Assembly: GCA_963794265.1 (NCBI GenBank)
Contig: CAWCDJ010000003.1
Location: forward strand, 1,798,001-1,862,000
Reading direction: 5' to 3'
Length of the DNA: 64,000 bases
Source of the DNA: CAWCDJ01 sp963794265
GTDB lineage: Bacteria; Acidobacteriota; Terriglobia; Bryobacterales; Bryobacteraceae
Shown here: in pieces, positions 10,201-20,467 of the stretch
Layout of the letters: every line of letters begins with the position of its first letter
Numbering within the stretch: position 1 is the stretch's first letter
The notes under the pieces: model-generated
What the model was told of the DNA's origin: nothing
The model's database searches: none
The model's input: only the letters and a program-made list of their open reading frames with translations
Program-made: the position numbers and the translations under genes

Positions 10201-10602
10201 TAGCGTCAACAGGTGTTCATGCGGGACGCGGAGCCAGCTTTCAGGACCGCTGCGCGGCTCGTAGTCGCCCCAGGTTACCGTCACTGCGAGCGCCTTGGCT
10301 CCCCCGGGGACCAACACGCTCACGCCCATTGAGGAAGCGAAGATGCGATTTCGGGCCGAGCCGCGCTCTGGCGGTTCGTCATCGTCCACGCCCCCCGACT
10401 CGGCCGTGTCCAATTCTTCGGTCGCATCTTCGTCGACCTTCTGCGAGGACGCCGCGTCGATCGGGACCAGAAACCCCGTCAGATACCAGCGCGAGGGCGA
10501 CTGGGACAAAATTTCCTTCGCGTCGCCCAAGCCTGGGCGCGGCCCCACTAAGTCAAGCTCCAGCGACTCTACTAGTTTCGAGCGGACTTCGGCCGAGGTC
10601 AT
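7240..10602 (-). CDS. drmA: DISARM helicase DrmA
   Basis: A 1120-residue SF2-type helicase. Walker A reads FPTGGGKTEAYLGL (about residue 420), the DEAH-type motif II reads VIQDELHLISGP (about 660), and the C-terminal RecA lobe has the motif VI stretch QATSRVGRAESRPGL (about 915). Length and motif spacing match DrmA. It starts in an ATGA overlap with the drmMI stop and ends in an ATGA overlap with drmB. With DrmB it forms the DISARM core that acts on incoming DNA. No frame disruption is seen. Confidence 0.94.
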   Translation of the reverse strand: MTSAEVRSKLVESLELDLVGPRPGLGDAKEILSQSPSRWYLTGFLVPIDAASSQKVDEDATEELDTAESGGVDDDEPPERGSARNRIFASSMGVSVLVPGGAKALAVTVTWGDYEPRSGPESWLRVPHEHLLTLNLPAKTGSTRETAVPDSKGLKVALLVRPVESAALEAGLAVGTRTVSVFLVNRRKPAPDEQKDKAFAFQAQLEIRADVPLVARPDLRGLASDDWDDRIADLQYRDTGEYAVGHNVATEAILADGHCQAVRTCWVPTAEVERVAPAPIAGVELKMDALAALADFADAQAKLNPLVTEYRSWISAQTVPTLSAKRQETADGLQSRARVAADRIAQGIALLEDPQCLAAFQLANKVMATAARRRLGVMQGKPLASITPEWRPFQLAFLLMNLPGIARPLAEDRKVVDLLFFPTGGGKTEAYLGLAACTLVLRRMQNPGITSAGVSVLMRYTLRLLTLDQLGRAATLICALELERQNDAKLLGDWPFEIGLWVGRAATPNRMGRKGDNDRESARARTVAYLNDDRKPSPIPLEECPWCGTKFKPLSFKLLPNPDEPTDLRIRCVNRSCEFGREFSLPILAVDDPIYRRLPCFIIATVDKFAGLPWVGQVGAFFGRVNRYDARAGFFGPCDSAQGTAIPGGRLLPPDLVIQDELHLISGPLGTMVGLYETALEALSIRQLDGVAVKPKIIASTATVRRADSQIRALFNRATVDIFPPPGPDRRDSFFARTLPVCESPAREYAGIAAQGRSPKVVMLRVYMALLGASQKYFDRLRVKGQENPADPYMTLVGYYNALRELGGARRLIEDEVRNRLVGYSSRKRQGEAEGLFANRQIDYEPVELTSRESTARVSEAKRRLALPFGQDKAVHVAIATNMISVGLDITRLGLMVVFGQPKTSAEYIQATSRVGRAESRPGLVVTIYNVHKPRDRSHYERFEIYHETFYRSVEVTSVTPFSPRALDKGLAGTMVGLARHILPPMTPPRGAAQILAERVRLDSVVDTLAERALGHSTLPPAEADILRRRVRERTLDLLDEWSKEAMELANVGVGLQYNPTEAGGAQPLLRDFLSPDLKNLPPNHRRMKFRANRSLRDVEPSVAVQVKTIDLQPVEEDEV

Positions 10603-13600
10603 AGATCCAATTCTCCCTGATCCTCGTCTGATTCGTCGTCCGCCATGGCCGACCTTCGTCGGCGGGTGCCTCGTGAACCATCGGCTCTGTCGTGCAGCCC
10701 TGCCAGGACTTCTTCCTCATACCGCCGCTGATTCAATGCAAGGAGTCGGGCTAGCACTTCGTCACGTATCTCATCCGGCCACCGGTAACGGTAGTGCTTA
10801 TTCGTGCGAGTAGACTCCTCGCCGCCCTCATCTTCGTCGAACTCGGGGAAGAAGTCGCAGACGGGTCGGAGGTCATACCAGCCGTAAGCATCAAGCACGG
10901 TTCGATCCATTGATTCGTGCAAACGTCGCAGTTCGTTGATGTCATCGGACATCTCGCTTGGGTCGTGAAAGCGGTTGTATGTCTTGGTCAGGCCTTCATT
11001 GTTCTGGACCATTAGCGTGGCGCGCGCTTGGTAGTAAACTTGGCCCGCCAGCTCGAGCTCCCCAAGAGTCTCGGGAAAAGCGAATGCACCGAGGGCCAGC
11101 GATGGTGTGTAGCTGAGATCATCTTTAAGCGTAGTACTGAAAAAGCGCGCCCACGCCTCATGAATCCGCGACTGAAGAACCGCGAAATTGGCAAAGTCAC
11201 TAAAAGGAAAGACAACGATCTTTTCGTTGGCGACGATTCCGGAAGGCAGAGAAGTGAATGCCAGCGCCTGGCCAATTCTAGAGAGAACAATGCACTTCGG
11301 CAGGTCTTTGGTTGCTCGGCGCAAGCCCGGCCTGCGTTCGCCGTACTGCCACCAGAGGCGTTTGTAATTATCCCTGTTGTCGGCCAAGCGACTGGGTCGC
11401 ACCCGCTGCTCGACAATCGCGAGGAGATCTGGCCAGTCGGTCGCAACGCGTCCAGGATAGTCCGGAGCGACGATCCCTTCTCGCAGTTGCGCTCGCTGCG
11501 TCTCCTCATTCAATCCAAACCAACTGTGGCCGCTCTCCTTTCGTCGCAGGGGAAAGTCCTCAAAATTGATCACATAACGGTGGGGTGTGTGCGTGGGGGA
11601 GTCATTAACTTCTTCGCCGCCGATGTATGGGAAGATCCGCTCGCCGTTTCTTGCATCTTTCGCGATCAGTCGGTGCATGTCGGCGAGGGGCGAGGCGACG
11701 CCCTTGGTATCAGTATCGTCAAAGGTGAATCCCATGCCGAGAACATAGCAGCCGATGAAGCTCTTGTCTTCATTGGCAATTAACCTTTCGGGGTCTTCGC
11801 TGCCTCCGGCATTGAACAGATATGCCGTAATGCGGTCAGCCGGGCATCCATCAAGGTAGTATGGCCCTGCGAGCGCGCCTTTGTGCACGTGCACTACGCT
11901 GACCACCACTGCCGCCTGCCCCGGCCACTTGTAACGCTTCCGGGCCCGATAGATAACGCCGCCGTTTCTGCAAATCCATCGCAATCCCGTCGATCGCGTG
12001 TCGCCCTGCCCGATAGTGTTGGTCGCAATCAACCCAAAAGCGCCACCCGGCTTGAGCAACATAAAAGACCGCCGAAAAAAGTGTGCGGCGAGGTCTGAGG
12101 TGCCGAGTGATTCGGCATGGGTTAACTTCAGCCAGTCCAGATAACCGGCGCTATGGCCTTCTATGATTGTGTTCTTGCCAGCGAACGGCGGATTGCCGAC
12201 GATCACGTCGAAACCACCCAAGCGGAAAACTTCCGGAAACTCGATCTCCCAATGAAAGGGCGTGACGCCCTGAGCACGGATCGCTCGTGCGATGCCCTGG
12301 ATTTCATCGTCGGCATCGAGATCCGTAATCTTCTCAAGGGCTCTCTTGAGAAGCGCGCCTTTAGCGAGGCGTTCCTTCTCCCGCAGCTTCGGTTTCGACG
12401 CCGAGAAAAACGCTGCCACTAGCAGGTCGCCGGTGAGGCGGGCATCCATCAAGTACTCGTCGGCTTTCCGCAATCGCTGCTGCTGAGTCTCGTACGGAAT
12501 GGTGTCTGGAGAGTTAATAATGATGGCCCGATTTCGAAGAACGAGTTCCAGCCTGTCCTGAAAGCGTTTGCCGAAGATGTCCTGTTGAGGAGTATCCGCC
12601 CAGTCAAAATAACTGATCTGGCGAGTGGTGAATCCGACCAACGAATCGCCATCACGCAGCGCGTGGTCGAGGAACGTGAAAGGATGCTCCTTGGCAAGCG
12701 TTGCGAGCCAAAGCGAAAGCTTGGCGAGATCGACAGCCATCTTGTTCTTGTCCACACCGTACAGACAGCGCTGCGCGATCACGCGGCGGGCATGGAGCAG
12801 TTCTTCCTCGTCCGGAGGAATCGGCGGAAGGGAATCTTCGCGACGCCAGGCTTCGAGCAAGTGCTCGCCCAACTGCCGGCAGGTCTCCACCAAGAAGGCG
12901 CCAGAGCCCATTGCGGGGTCACAGACCTTGAGATCGAGAATCTGTTCCGATGTCGGCTCGGGGCCGAGTTGCTGAAGGACCGGAGCCAAGGCGGCTTCGA
13001 CAATGGGGCTGGTGAGCGACCGCGGAGTATAGTGGGATCCGCTGCGGCGGCGTTCCGGTGACGGCTGGAAGATCATGGAGCCGGCAGGCACCACTGCGGG
13101 TGTCAGGTCTTTCTCGATCTTGCGGTCGAGCGCGGCCAACAGGTCGGCGAGCGAAGCGGCGGATTTCAGCGCGGCCGCCGCCTTCGGGGCTAGTTTCTGG
13201 CCGGTGGCTTTCTGCAGCCACTCGCCGCGTTTGGCGGGTGCGGCGCGAAGCAGTTCGTCCAGGTTGATGGTGACGGGCGCGCCACCCTTCGCCTTCTTCG
13301 GCGACGTGATCGCGATGGCAGGTCCAGTGGCTACCTCAAGGGTGAAGCCCATGACGGCCTCGTAGACGCTGCCGATCTGTTCGACATCGAGGTTGCGGTA
13401 GCTGAGCCGCTCGCCGTCGAGGATGAGCAGGTTCTCGAGTACGCGATGGAGTACGCCGTCCGAGATGCGGGGAATGGCGATAGAGTCTTCAGCGCCTTGG
13501 CGTCCTTCGAGGAACGCGTAGCGGCTGGGATCGAATAGGTAGCCGCGGCGGGCGGGCAGATCGAACTTGGGCCCGTGGCTGCCGCCGTCATAGATGAGGC

Positions 13601-14642
13601 GGAACAGCGTGAGGAGTTGCGCCCAGGCGCCGAAGCGCTGATCCATGGTGTCGGGATAGCGGGCTGCGTCGGCGCGGAGCCGCTCGAAGAGACCGCCGAT
13701 GCCGTAATGGTTGGTGTAGATGGGATCGGTCGAAAGCAGGCCGCGATCCTCGGCAAAGAGGATGAAGACCAGCCGCAGCAGCACCGTGAGCAGGCCTTGG
13801 TAGACCTGATGGGGATCGTTCGCCAGGACATCTTTCAGTAACTGGCCCGACGACTGGTCGTGGCCCGCCTGGAAGCCTCGCAGCAGTTCGTACAGCGCGG
13901 CCAACACCTGTTCCGCCAGACGTGTCGAGACGACGTTCTGGTATTTGCGGCTGGCGGCAAGGATCGCCGGGAGCTGCTCCTTCCTCTCGACAACGAAGAG
14001 GCGGTCGGCGGAGAGCAGCATGTCGAGGGCGGCGAAGAGCGGCCGTCCCGCGACTTGGATCATTTCAGGGACTCGGAAGGTGAGAAAGCCGCTCGATTCC
14101 CCGCGGGGAGCGTAGACCAGGCGGATGGCTTGCTGGTTGACCAGCAGTCCGGCCGGCACTTTCGTTTCGCGCAGCAAGCGCTCAAAGCGGGCTTGCGGGC
14201 TGGCCTGCCATTGCCGAGTACCGGTGGGAAGGGCGGCATCGAAATCCTGAACACCGGGCAGTTCCTCGATCAGTAGCAGCCAGTCGGAGTCATCGCGGGC
14301 CGAGTCGCGCACGGCATAGGTCGGCTGTAGCGTCTCGCCGTAGTCCCGCAGGTAAAACTGAAGTGTGTCGGGCAGGGCCGGGCCTTGCGGCGCTCCGGCG
14401 ATGTCGGCTTGCGACCAGCCGAGAATGGATTCAGCGAACGGGAGAAAGCCCGGCAGTTCACCGATGGGCTGGCCGGCGCGGTCCTTGGGCAGGAATTCGA
14501 GCAGCGCGCGGTGTCGAGGCAGGAAGTTCTGATTGATGTGCGCGCGGGCTTCCAGCAGGGCCGGAATAGAGACGACCAGCCCTTCAGGCTGGATGTAGCC
14601 GAGCCACTGTTCATGCGCGAGCTGTTCCGGGGACTTCGCCAT
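10599..14642 (-). CDS. drmMI: DISARM adenine methyltransferase DrmMI (class 1)
   Basis: About 1347 residues, resembling the PglX/type IIG methyltransferase group. SAM-binding motif I is CDPAMGSGAFLVET (about residue 577) and catalytic motif IV is VGNPPF (about 820), the gamma-class N6-adenine signature. A long N-terminal helical region and a C-terminal target-recognition-like region flank the core. Class 1 DISARM is defined by this adenine methyltransferase, as opposed to the cytosine enzyme of class 2. The ATG at 14642 follows the drmD stop by a few bases; an in-frame ATG at 14666 would overlap drmD. It marks host DNA as self. Confidence 0.93.
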   Translation of the reverse strand: MAKSPEQLAHEQWLGYIQPEGLVVSIPALLEARAHINQNFLPRHRALLEFLPKDRAGQPIGELPGFLPFAESILGWSQADIAGAPQGPALPDTLQFYLRDYGETLQPTYAVRDSARDDSDWLLLIEELPGVQDFDAALPTGTRQWQASPQARFERLLRETKVPAGLLVNQQAIRLVYAPRGESSGFLTFRVPEMIQVAGRPLFAALDMLLSADRLFVVERKEQLPAILAASRKYQNVVSTRLAEQVLAALYELLRGFQAGHDQSSGQLLKDVLANDPHQVYQGLLTVLLRLVFILFAEDRGLLSTDPIYTNHYGIGGLFERLRADAARYPDTMDQRFGAWAQLLTLFRLIYDGGSHGPKFDLPARRGYLFDPSRYAFLEGRQGAEDSIAIPRISDGVLHRVLENLLILDGERLSYRNLDVEQIGSVYEAVMGFTLEVATGPAIAITSPKKAKGGAPVTINLDELLRAAPAKRGEWLQKATGQKLAPKAAAALKSAASLADLLAALDRKIEKDLTPAVVPAGSMIFQPSPERRRSGSHYTPRSLTSPIVEAALAPVLQQLGPEPTSEQILDLKVCDPAMGSGAFLVETCRQLGEHLLEAWRREDSLPPIPPDEEELLHARRVIAQRCLYGVDKNKMAVDLAKLSLWLATLAKEHPFTFLDHALRDGDSLVGFTTRQISYFDWADTPQQDIFGKRFQDRLELVLRNRAIIINSPDTIPYETQQQRLRKADEYLMDARLTGDLLVAAFFSASKPKLREKERLAKGALLKRALEKITDLDADDEIQGIARAIRAQGVTPFHWEIEFPEVFRLGGFDVIVGNPPFAGKNTIIEGHSAGYLDWLKLTHAESLGTSDLAAHFFRRSFMLLKPGGAFGLIATNTIGQGDTRSTGLRWICRNGGVIYRARKRYKWPGQAAVVVSVVHVHKGALAGPYYLDGCPADRITAYLFNAGGSEDPERLIANEDKSFIGCYVLGMGFTFDDTDTKGVASPLADMHRLIAKDARNGERIFPYIGGEEVNDSPTHTPHRYVINFEDFPLRRKESGHSWFGLNEETQRAQLREGIVAPDYPGRVATDWPDLLAIVEQRVRPSRLADNRDNYKRLWWQYGERRPGLRRATKDLPKCIVLSRIGQALAFTSLPSGIVANEKIVVFPFSDFANFAVLQSRIHEAWARFFSTTLKDDLSYTPSLALGAFAFPETLGELELAGQVYYQARATLMVQNNEGLTKTYNRFHDPSEMSDDINELRRLHESMDRTVLDAYGWYDLRPVCDFFPEFDEDEGGEESTRTNKHYRYRWPDEIRDEVLARLLALNQRRYEEEVLAGLHDRADGSRGTRRRRSAMADDESDEDQGELDL

Positions 14643-14647
14643 GGTGG

Positions 14648-17600
14648 TTAGTTGGTCACCGGCCACAGATAGACGAGGCCGATGGGTTCGACGCGGCGGG
14701 CCTTCACTTCATAAAGGGCACGAATGCGCTCAGGCTCTGTCTCACGTTCGCGATGCACTTCGCCGAGGCGTGTCTCCCAGTAGCGGCGGTCATGCTCTTT
14801 CTGGCGGCGTTCGTCATCGTTGAAGTCGAGCAACAACTGAAGGCTCTTGTCGTGAGCGCTGATGGTGGAGAGTAGGTGGGTCTGTTGCAGGTCGAGGATC
14901 TCTCGCATGGCTTTGGCCTCAGCGTCCGCGCGTTTGCCGAGAGCGGTGCGGGCGTCCTGTTCGTATTCCCGCGCCCGAGTTTCAAGGTGAGGCAGCAGGT
15001 CCTGGATGTCGCGAGTTACCGATTCCAATAGTTGGCGGCGGATGGTGTCGTTGAGACGGTGATCGCGCGGAGCCATCAGTGCATCATCGAGCAGCCGCAA
15101 GGTTTCGGTTTCGGCTGTGCGGGCGTAAGGGGTGAGCGGCTCCGTTCGGGTGGACTCGCGCCAGCGGGCCGTCACGGGAATGATCTCTTCGTGAAGGCGG
15201 GCGGCCCCGGGGCCATAGAGTGCCAATCGCCCCAGCAGGATCACGCGCGGGATGGCGTCGTTGGTCTGGCTCAAGCAGGCGCGAGACAGATCGTGATGGA
15301 CGAAGCCCTGGGAGACAAATCGGGATAACAGACGGCGGACAACCGGGTGCTCCAGGTGAAGATGCACCACCTCATCCGTGACGATTCCGGGGTCTTCGAA
15401 GACCACGGGCCGGATGGGTGCGTTGCGACGCCACTCCCACAGGCGCTCGCTCCGATCACGTGGCTTGCGCAGGGCGTCGAGCGTGGCGGCCCAGGTTGGA
15501 TCGGCTCCATCGCGCTGGTCGATCGCGGGGAAAGTGTACTGCGTCGGGCCGTGGGTGGAGGCCGGTGTGTCGCCGGCGGCTTGGGCACCAAGTGGTTCGG
15601 ACCCCGCGATGCGAAGTCCACAGGAAATGGCGGCGCGGAAATGGTCTTCCTGAAAGGCGACGGCCTGGCGCGAGCGATTGAGCATGCCGCGAAGGCGGTC
15701 GATCTGCTCGCGGAGGGCGTCCTGCCGCTCGCGGGCGGCTTCCAGTTCGTCCTGCATCGTCTCGCGGCGTTCCTTCTCGATGTCAGCGTCGCGGATCTGC
15801 TGTTCGAGTGTCGAGAGATCGCGGCGGCGGATGCCGTTCTTCATCAGCCTTTCCAGGCGACTTTCGATGACTTGTGAGAGCGATCCAAGTTCCTCCTGGA
15901 TGCGCTTCGTCTTTTCGACAAGCACCTTCAGGATTCGATCTTCAGGCCGCTGCGTGTAGAAGAAATAATGGCAATAGACGTCGGGGTTGGGCTGTAGCTT
16001 GCGGTCGATGCGGCCGTTGCGCTGCTCCATACGCCCGGGGTTCCAGGGAACGTCGAAATGGAAAAGGTTCCAGCAGTGGGCTTGCAGGTTGAGGCCCTCG
16101 CGCGCTGCATCGGTGGCGATTAAAATCCGCAGTGGATGCTGCTTCGGATCTGCATTGAAGGCTCTCTTGATGGTCTCGCGCTCTGCGGCCGGGGTCGGGC
16201 CGTGATACACCGCGATGCGCTCCTCGGCGCGGTCCGATTGATCGATGAGTGCGTTTAGCTGATTGAGCAGATAGCGTTTGGTGTCGTCGTACTCCGTGAA
16301 GATGATGACGCGGATGTCGGTCCAGTGCTTGCCGTCCTTGAGCTGTTCGGTGCGAATCCACTCCGCCAGCTTCTTTACCCTGCCGTCGGGCTGGAACCGG
16401 GCCTTGTCGGCAAGCTCCGTCATCTCGTCGAGAAGCTGTTGCTCCCGGTCAAAGAGGGACTTCGATGATTGATCCTCGGTGGGGCCGATGGTCGCCGTGG
16501 TGGCGGCCTCCATCTGGGCGTCGGCCTCCGCGGCGAGCGCCTCCTCAGTGAGGGTCGCTCGTTCGTCATCCGCTCCTACTGATTCTGCGAGCAAGTCGAG
16601 CGATGTCGCGGCGGCCGGTGCTGGCGGCGCCTGATCCCACTGCTTCTTGACGGTCTTGCGATGGACCGCCAACGTTTTGGCGAAAGCTTCGATGGAAGAG
16701 AACAGCCGCTGCTGAAGACCGGTGATCAGCAGGCCGGAAGCACTCTGCATGCGCCTGCTTTCTCCAGCCAGCCGCTCTTCGCGGAGGCCGCGGTACTGGT
16801 CGAGCAAGGCGGCAATACGCAGCTCGGGAGAGTCGGCGGGCAGGCCCGAAATATCCACCTGCACGACGTGGCGCTTCGGAAATCCGCCAACGATCTCGCG
16901 CAAGTCATCCTTGAGCCGGCGCACCATCACATCATCCAGGTTGCGCTTGACCACCTTGACGCCGCGGCAGAAGCGCTGCGGATCCAGCAGCTCCAGCAGG
17001 GCGGTGAAACTGTTCGAATGGCCGTTGTGCGGGGTGGCGGATAGAAACAGTCGGTGTTCGAACCTGGGAGAGAGCCCTTGAATCGCCCGCGTGATTTGCG
17101 AGTCGATAGCATAGCGTTGGCCGCTCGAGGGAGCGGCGTGATGCGCCTCGTCGAGGATCAGCAGGGTGCCAGGGCGGAATGTCACCGAGCCAGTTGCGGA
17201 GAGGTCCGGCGTAGGTCTCGTCGATCAACAGCCGGTGGGAAATCAGGAAGCGGGAATGGGCCGTCCAGGGGTTGACGCCAAAGCCTCGCTCGCGGCGAAT
17301 CTGCGCGATAAAGTCTTTGTCGAAGATCTCGAAGAGCAGGCCGAAGCGCTGCTCGAGTTCCTCCTGCCATTGAAGCAGCATCGACGGTGGGCACGCCACC
17401 ACGATCTCGCGGACCTTCTTGCGCATCAGTAATTCCCGCGCAATCAATCCAGCCTCGATGGTCTTGCCCAGGCCCACGTCATCGGCAATAAACAGATTCA
17501 CGCGCGGCAGTTGAGCGCCTTCCTCAGTGGTTCGAGCTGATAGGCGTCCAGCCGGATACCAGCACGGAAAGGGGATTGCAGGAGGGTGGCGTCGGTGGAG

Positions 17601-17890
17601 GTGACACAGTTCCACCGCAGAGTATTGAGATAGGCGGAGAAGTACTCGGCCGAGTCGAAGCCTCGCTGGGCAAGCCGTGCCCACTCCTCACCAGTCAGGA
17701 CCGCAGCGTCGAGCTCGCGCTCCCACAAAACCGCGAGTTCCTGCCCCTGAGCGTCATCCTCGATGCAGGAGAGTTCGACGAGCGTGGAATCTTGGGGCCG
17801 TGGACGCGGGACCAGGCCCTCCACCAAGTACAGGCGTTGGCGGACGCGGACGATCTGGCCGACTTCTGGGATAGCGGCAGTTACGCTCAT
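14648..17890 (-). pseudogene. drmD: DISARM SNF2-like helicase DrmD, two frameshifts
   Basis: Three consecutive frames together make a DrmD of about 1080 residues, the expected length. 17890 to about 17512 encodes the N-terminus up to LEPLRKALN. After a probable one-base deletion the frame continues with the Walker A stretch DDVGLGKTIEAGLI (about residue 141). After a probable one-base insertion near 17180 it continues with ILDEAHHAAP (motif II). The rest, including the C-terminal helicase lobe (WNPGRMEQRNGRIDR) and a coiled-coil tail, is open to 14648. Each break is repaired by changing one base, so the gene is either freshly inactivated or the sequence has indel errors. It is the first gene of the DISARM operon, with about 95 bases to the upstream XRE gene. 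Confidence 0.88.
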
Positions 17891-17985
17891 GATAATGAAA
17901 TGTTCAGAACAGTAAAGGTTATCGCGTTGCAGCCGGGAATGTCGCGACTTCCGGCCGAGGGCCGAGACGTTGGCTGCACTTGGCT

Positions 17986-18396
17986 TTACGCGCTGAGTGT
18001 CACATCTGCCTTGATGCCGACGGCATCAAGAATCTCCTGGAGCCTGGAGATTGCCACGGTCTGGTACTCACTCTCTTCATAACGGCTGATCACCTGTTTG
18101 CTCACGCCTAGACGCCTCGCCAATTCGGTCTGCGAAACGCCCTTCGCAATCCGGATCCTTGTGATGAAGGGGGCTATTTGATCGAGCCGTTCTACGTGCG
18201 GCAGAGCCACTTCGCCGGATTTCAGCCGGTCATACTCGCCCAGCTCATCTTCGAGTTGCCGGATCATGCTCTCATAGCTTCCGCGAATCGCGGCGGAGCG
18301 CTTGTCAGGCTTGTCCTTGGCGACCTTGGCGAGTGCCTGCCGAAAACCCTCAATTTGGGCCGCTGTTCGTTCTCTCTGCGCGTCGCTCTTGATCAT
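17986..18396 (-). CDS. XRE-family helix-turn-helix regulator, probable antitoxin
   Basis: 136 residues. The C-terminal half is a Cro/C1-type HTH (RIAKGVSQTELARRLGVSKQ), followed by a tail typical of HigA-like antitoxins. The N-terminal half is a charged helix (residues 1-60). It overlaps the stop of the nucleotidyltransferase-like gene by an ATGA junction, the standard arrangement of a toxin-antitoxin pair. It also lies immediately upstream of drmD on the same strand and could regulate DISARM transcription; both roles are inference. Confidence 0.75.
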   Translation of the reverse strand: MIKSDAQRERTAAQIEGFRQALAKVAKDKPDKRSAAIRGSYESMIRQLEDELGEYDRLKSGEVALPHVERLDQIAPFITRIRIAKGVSQTELARRLGVSKQVISRYEESEYQTVAISRLQEILDAVGIKADVTLSA

Positions 18397-18860
18397 GATT
18401 TTTCAGCCTTCACCACCTGAATTAGGCCCCGCGGTTGCCCGTCCCGATCTTTCCGAAAGAACTCCGGAAATCCCAGCTCCGGAGTTGCCTGCATCGCCGG
18501 ATGAATGAAGAACTCAACCCCATGGTCCCTCCACATACGCCACTTCCACTTCCGAACGGGCGCAACCAAGACCAATTCGAAGTCGATCCAGTAGGGATCG
18601 ATGCGATCATAGACGCCCTCGTCGGGCTCAACCCAATAGCCGTCGACATCACCGGGATCTGGCTTCTCCGTACAGAAGCTGCCGTCAATGTAGATATCTT
18701 GAATACCGACCGCCCAAAAAGCCTCGATGGCGGCGCGGAGCCCCTTCAACAACCATCGACGCCGGGGCGTGAAACCGAAGCGCTTCCCGATCTGCTCCAA
18801 CGTTGCCTGATGATTTCCCGGTGGCAAGGCGCCAGTATTGGGGTCAAACGCCGGAATCAA
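18393..18860 (-). CDS. Nucleotidyltransferase-fold protein, DUF6932-like, possible toxin
   Basis: 155 residues. The segment IYIDGSFCTEKPDPGDVDGY has the GS...DxD pattern of minimal nucleotidyltransferases: a GSF turn, then two metal-binding aspartates. Upstream, residues 15-60 resemble the helical lead-in of DUF6932 proteins. The gene is coupled to the XRE gene by an ATGA overlap. Such NTase/XRE pairs often act as toxin and antitoxin, with the NTase modifying tRNA or the partner protein; here that is inference from the motif and context. Codon use is similar to the neighbours. Confidence 0.65.
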   Translation of the reverse strand: MIPAFDPNTGALPPGNHQATLEQIGKRFGFTPRRRWLLKGLRAAIEAFWAVGIQDIYIDGSFCTEKPDPGDVDGYWVEPDEGVYDRIDPYWIDFELVLVAPVRKWKWRMWRDHGVEFFIHPAMQATPELGFPEFFRKDRDGQPRGLIQVVKAEKS

Positions 18861-18936
18861 AGAGCCACCTCCATCATTTCAGAGACAATCAAAATTGTCA
18901 ATATTTAAGCTGTCAAAATACAATAACAACATCGAA

Positions 18937-19596
18937 TCACCGTGGCGCGAGGGCCTTTTCGCCGAGCAACATGGCGCCGTTAATCGCATAAAGGGCCAAG
19001 TTGTATGCCGCATGTGAAATGGCGGCGGGAGCTGTCGATCCAGAGCGCCACCTAATCCAGCCATAGAGCGTGCCCGTCGACGTGATGCACGCCAATTGTA
19101 GCCAACTGACGCCGGGCTGTGCGAGATGCGCAACAGCAAAGACCACCGCCGCGAAAACCACGACCGACCGTCCCCGGCCAGCGTCATTGGCTCCCTTGCT
19201 CAACAACCACACGAGGAACGCGAACAGGTAACCACGGAACACGATTTCCTCGAGTACAGGCCCCAGTGTCACTTGGAGGGCGATAAGCTGCCAGTTTTCG
19301 CCTAGCCTCATGTTTTGTCCCGAAACTGTCCCGATCACAAAGACAATGCTGCCGGCCAGTACACCAGCCACGGCGGCGAGGACCCAGTCCGCCCGGGCGG
19401 CCGATCGCCAGCGCGCGTAATCGAGGCCCAGTCCTCTCAATCGATCGAGATTTGCCCACGCGTACGCCAGGAATGCGGCTGTGCCGACGGTACCGATAAT
19501 GCCGGTCTGGCTCCCTGGCGATGCCAAAAACTGCCAACTGCCGAGCAGCAACACCCAGAACACGACCTCCCGGCACTCGCCGATGTTGAAGATCAT
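18937..19596 (-). CDS. CPBP-family intramembrane metalloprotease
   Basis: 219 residues from the ATG at 19596 (MIFNIGECRE). Several hydrophobic segments span the length. The family motifs are in order: EEIVFRG (the EExxxR glutamates), an AVAHLAQ histidine segment, and ISHAAYNLAL near the C-terminus (HxxxN-type). CPBP proteases cleave or process membrane-bound peptides and in some bacteria give bacteriocin self-immunity. It stands alone between the TA-like pair and the IS-interrupted gene, and no partner is obvious. Confidence 0.85.
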   Translation of the reverse strand: MIFNIGECREVVFWVLLLGSWQFLASPGSQTGIIGTVGTAAFLAYAWANLDRLRGLGLDYARWRSAARADWVLAAVAGVLAGSIVFVIGTVSGQNMRLGENWQLIALQVTLGPVLEEIVFRGYLFAFLVWLLSKGANDAGRGRSVVVFAAVVFAVAHLAQPGVSWLQLACITSTGTLYGWIRWRSGSTAPAAISHAAYNLALYAINGAMLLGEKALAPR

Positions 19597-20461
19597 TGAT
19601 AACCCCGCATTACAGTTCTCCTGGTGTCCCTCCTGCGACGAACGGCGACGTCGTGCCCGCGACTGTGCGTTGGTCGATTTCTCGCTCTTCCACCGAAGCA
19701 CTGGAGTTGGTACAGTAAAAAAGCTTTGACCACCAGTCCAAGCGGCCTCCCCCAGAAATGAGCCGTGGATGGCGAAAAGAGACACCGCAAACCTCGTTCT
19801 CAACGTTCGGCGCGACAGAAAACAAGAAGCACTGCAGGGGGCGCTCCTGGTGCCGTGGCGGCAGTTGGCGGATGGCGCAGCGGCATTCGCGGAATGGCAC
19901 CTGATCATTTTGTGGGTGCGGGTCATTACTGAAACCGCAGAGCAGCTTCCACAAGTCGTGCGCGCCGCCCTGCAGTCTCGGTGCCCCGGGTTCTTGGAGA
20001 GCCAGAGCCGGGAACAAAAGGACAGTCTTCCCGTTTGGAAATCTTTGGAAGAATGGGTCACCACTCACCAATTCGCCAGCGCAAGAGCCGAGGGCTGGTT
20101 TGATGCCCTGATGTACTACGCTTACAAGGATCTCCGCACAGAGCAAGCTTGGACGACGTGGGAGCGCACCAAGGCCGATTGGCACCAGACGGCGCCCGTC
20201 AGATGGCCGACGCTGGAACACTGGACGTCGGAAGTTCTTGCCACCCGCAGCCTGGCCTGTCCCGGAACCGAGAAGGCCCGGGCTGTCCATGCTCTTGGAG
20301 CGGTGGAAGCATCGCGCCTCAACCAAGCCATCACCGCACTGGTCGAATCGCGAGCATTCGCCCTCTGGATCGACGCTGTCTCCAAACCGGGGAAACCCCT
20401 TCATGAAGCCGTAGCGAATGAACTGCGAGACCGATGCCCCAGCCTTCTGCCCGCTTCCGGT

Positions 20462-20467
20462 CCTAGC
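20462..20467. repeat. Target-site duplication, left copy
   Basis: CCTAGC occurs immediately left of the IS1182 inverted repeat and again at 21965-21970 immediately right of it. The preceding T also matches, so the duplication is 6-7 bases long. Confidence 0.8.
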
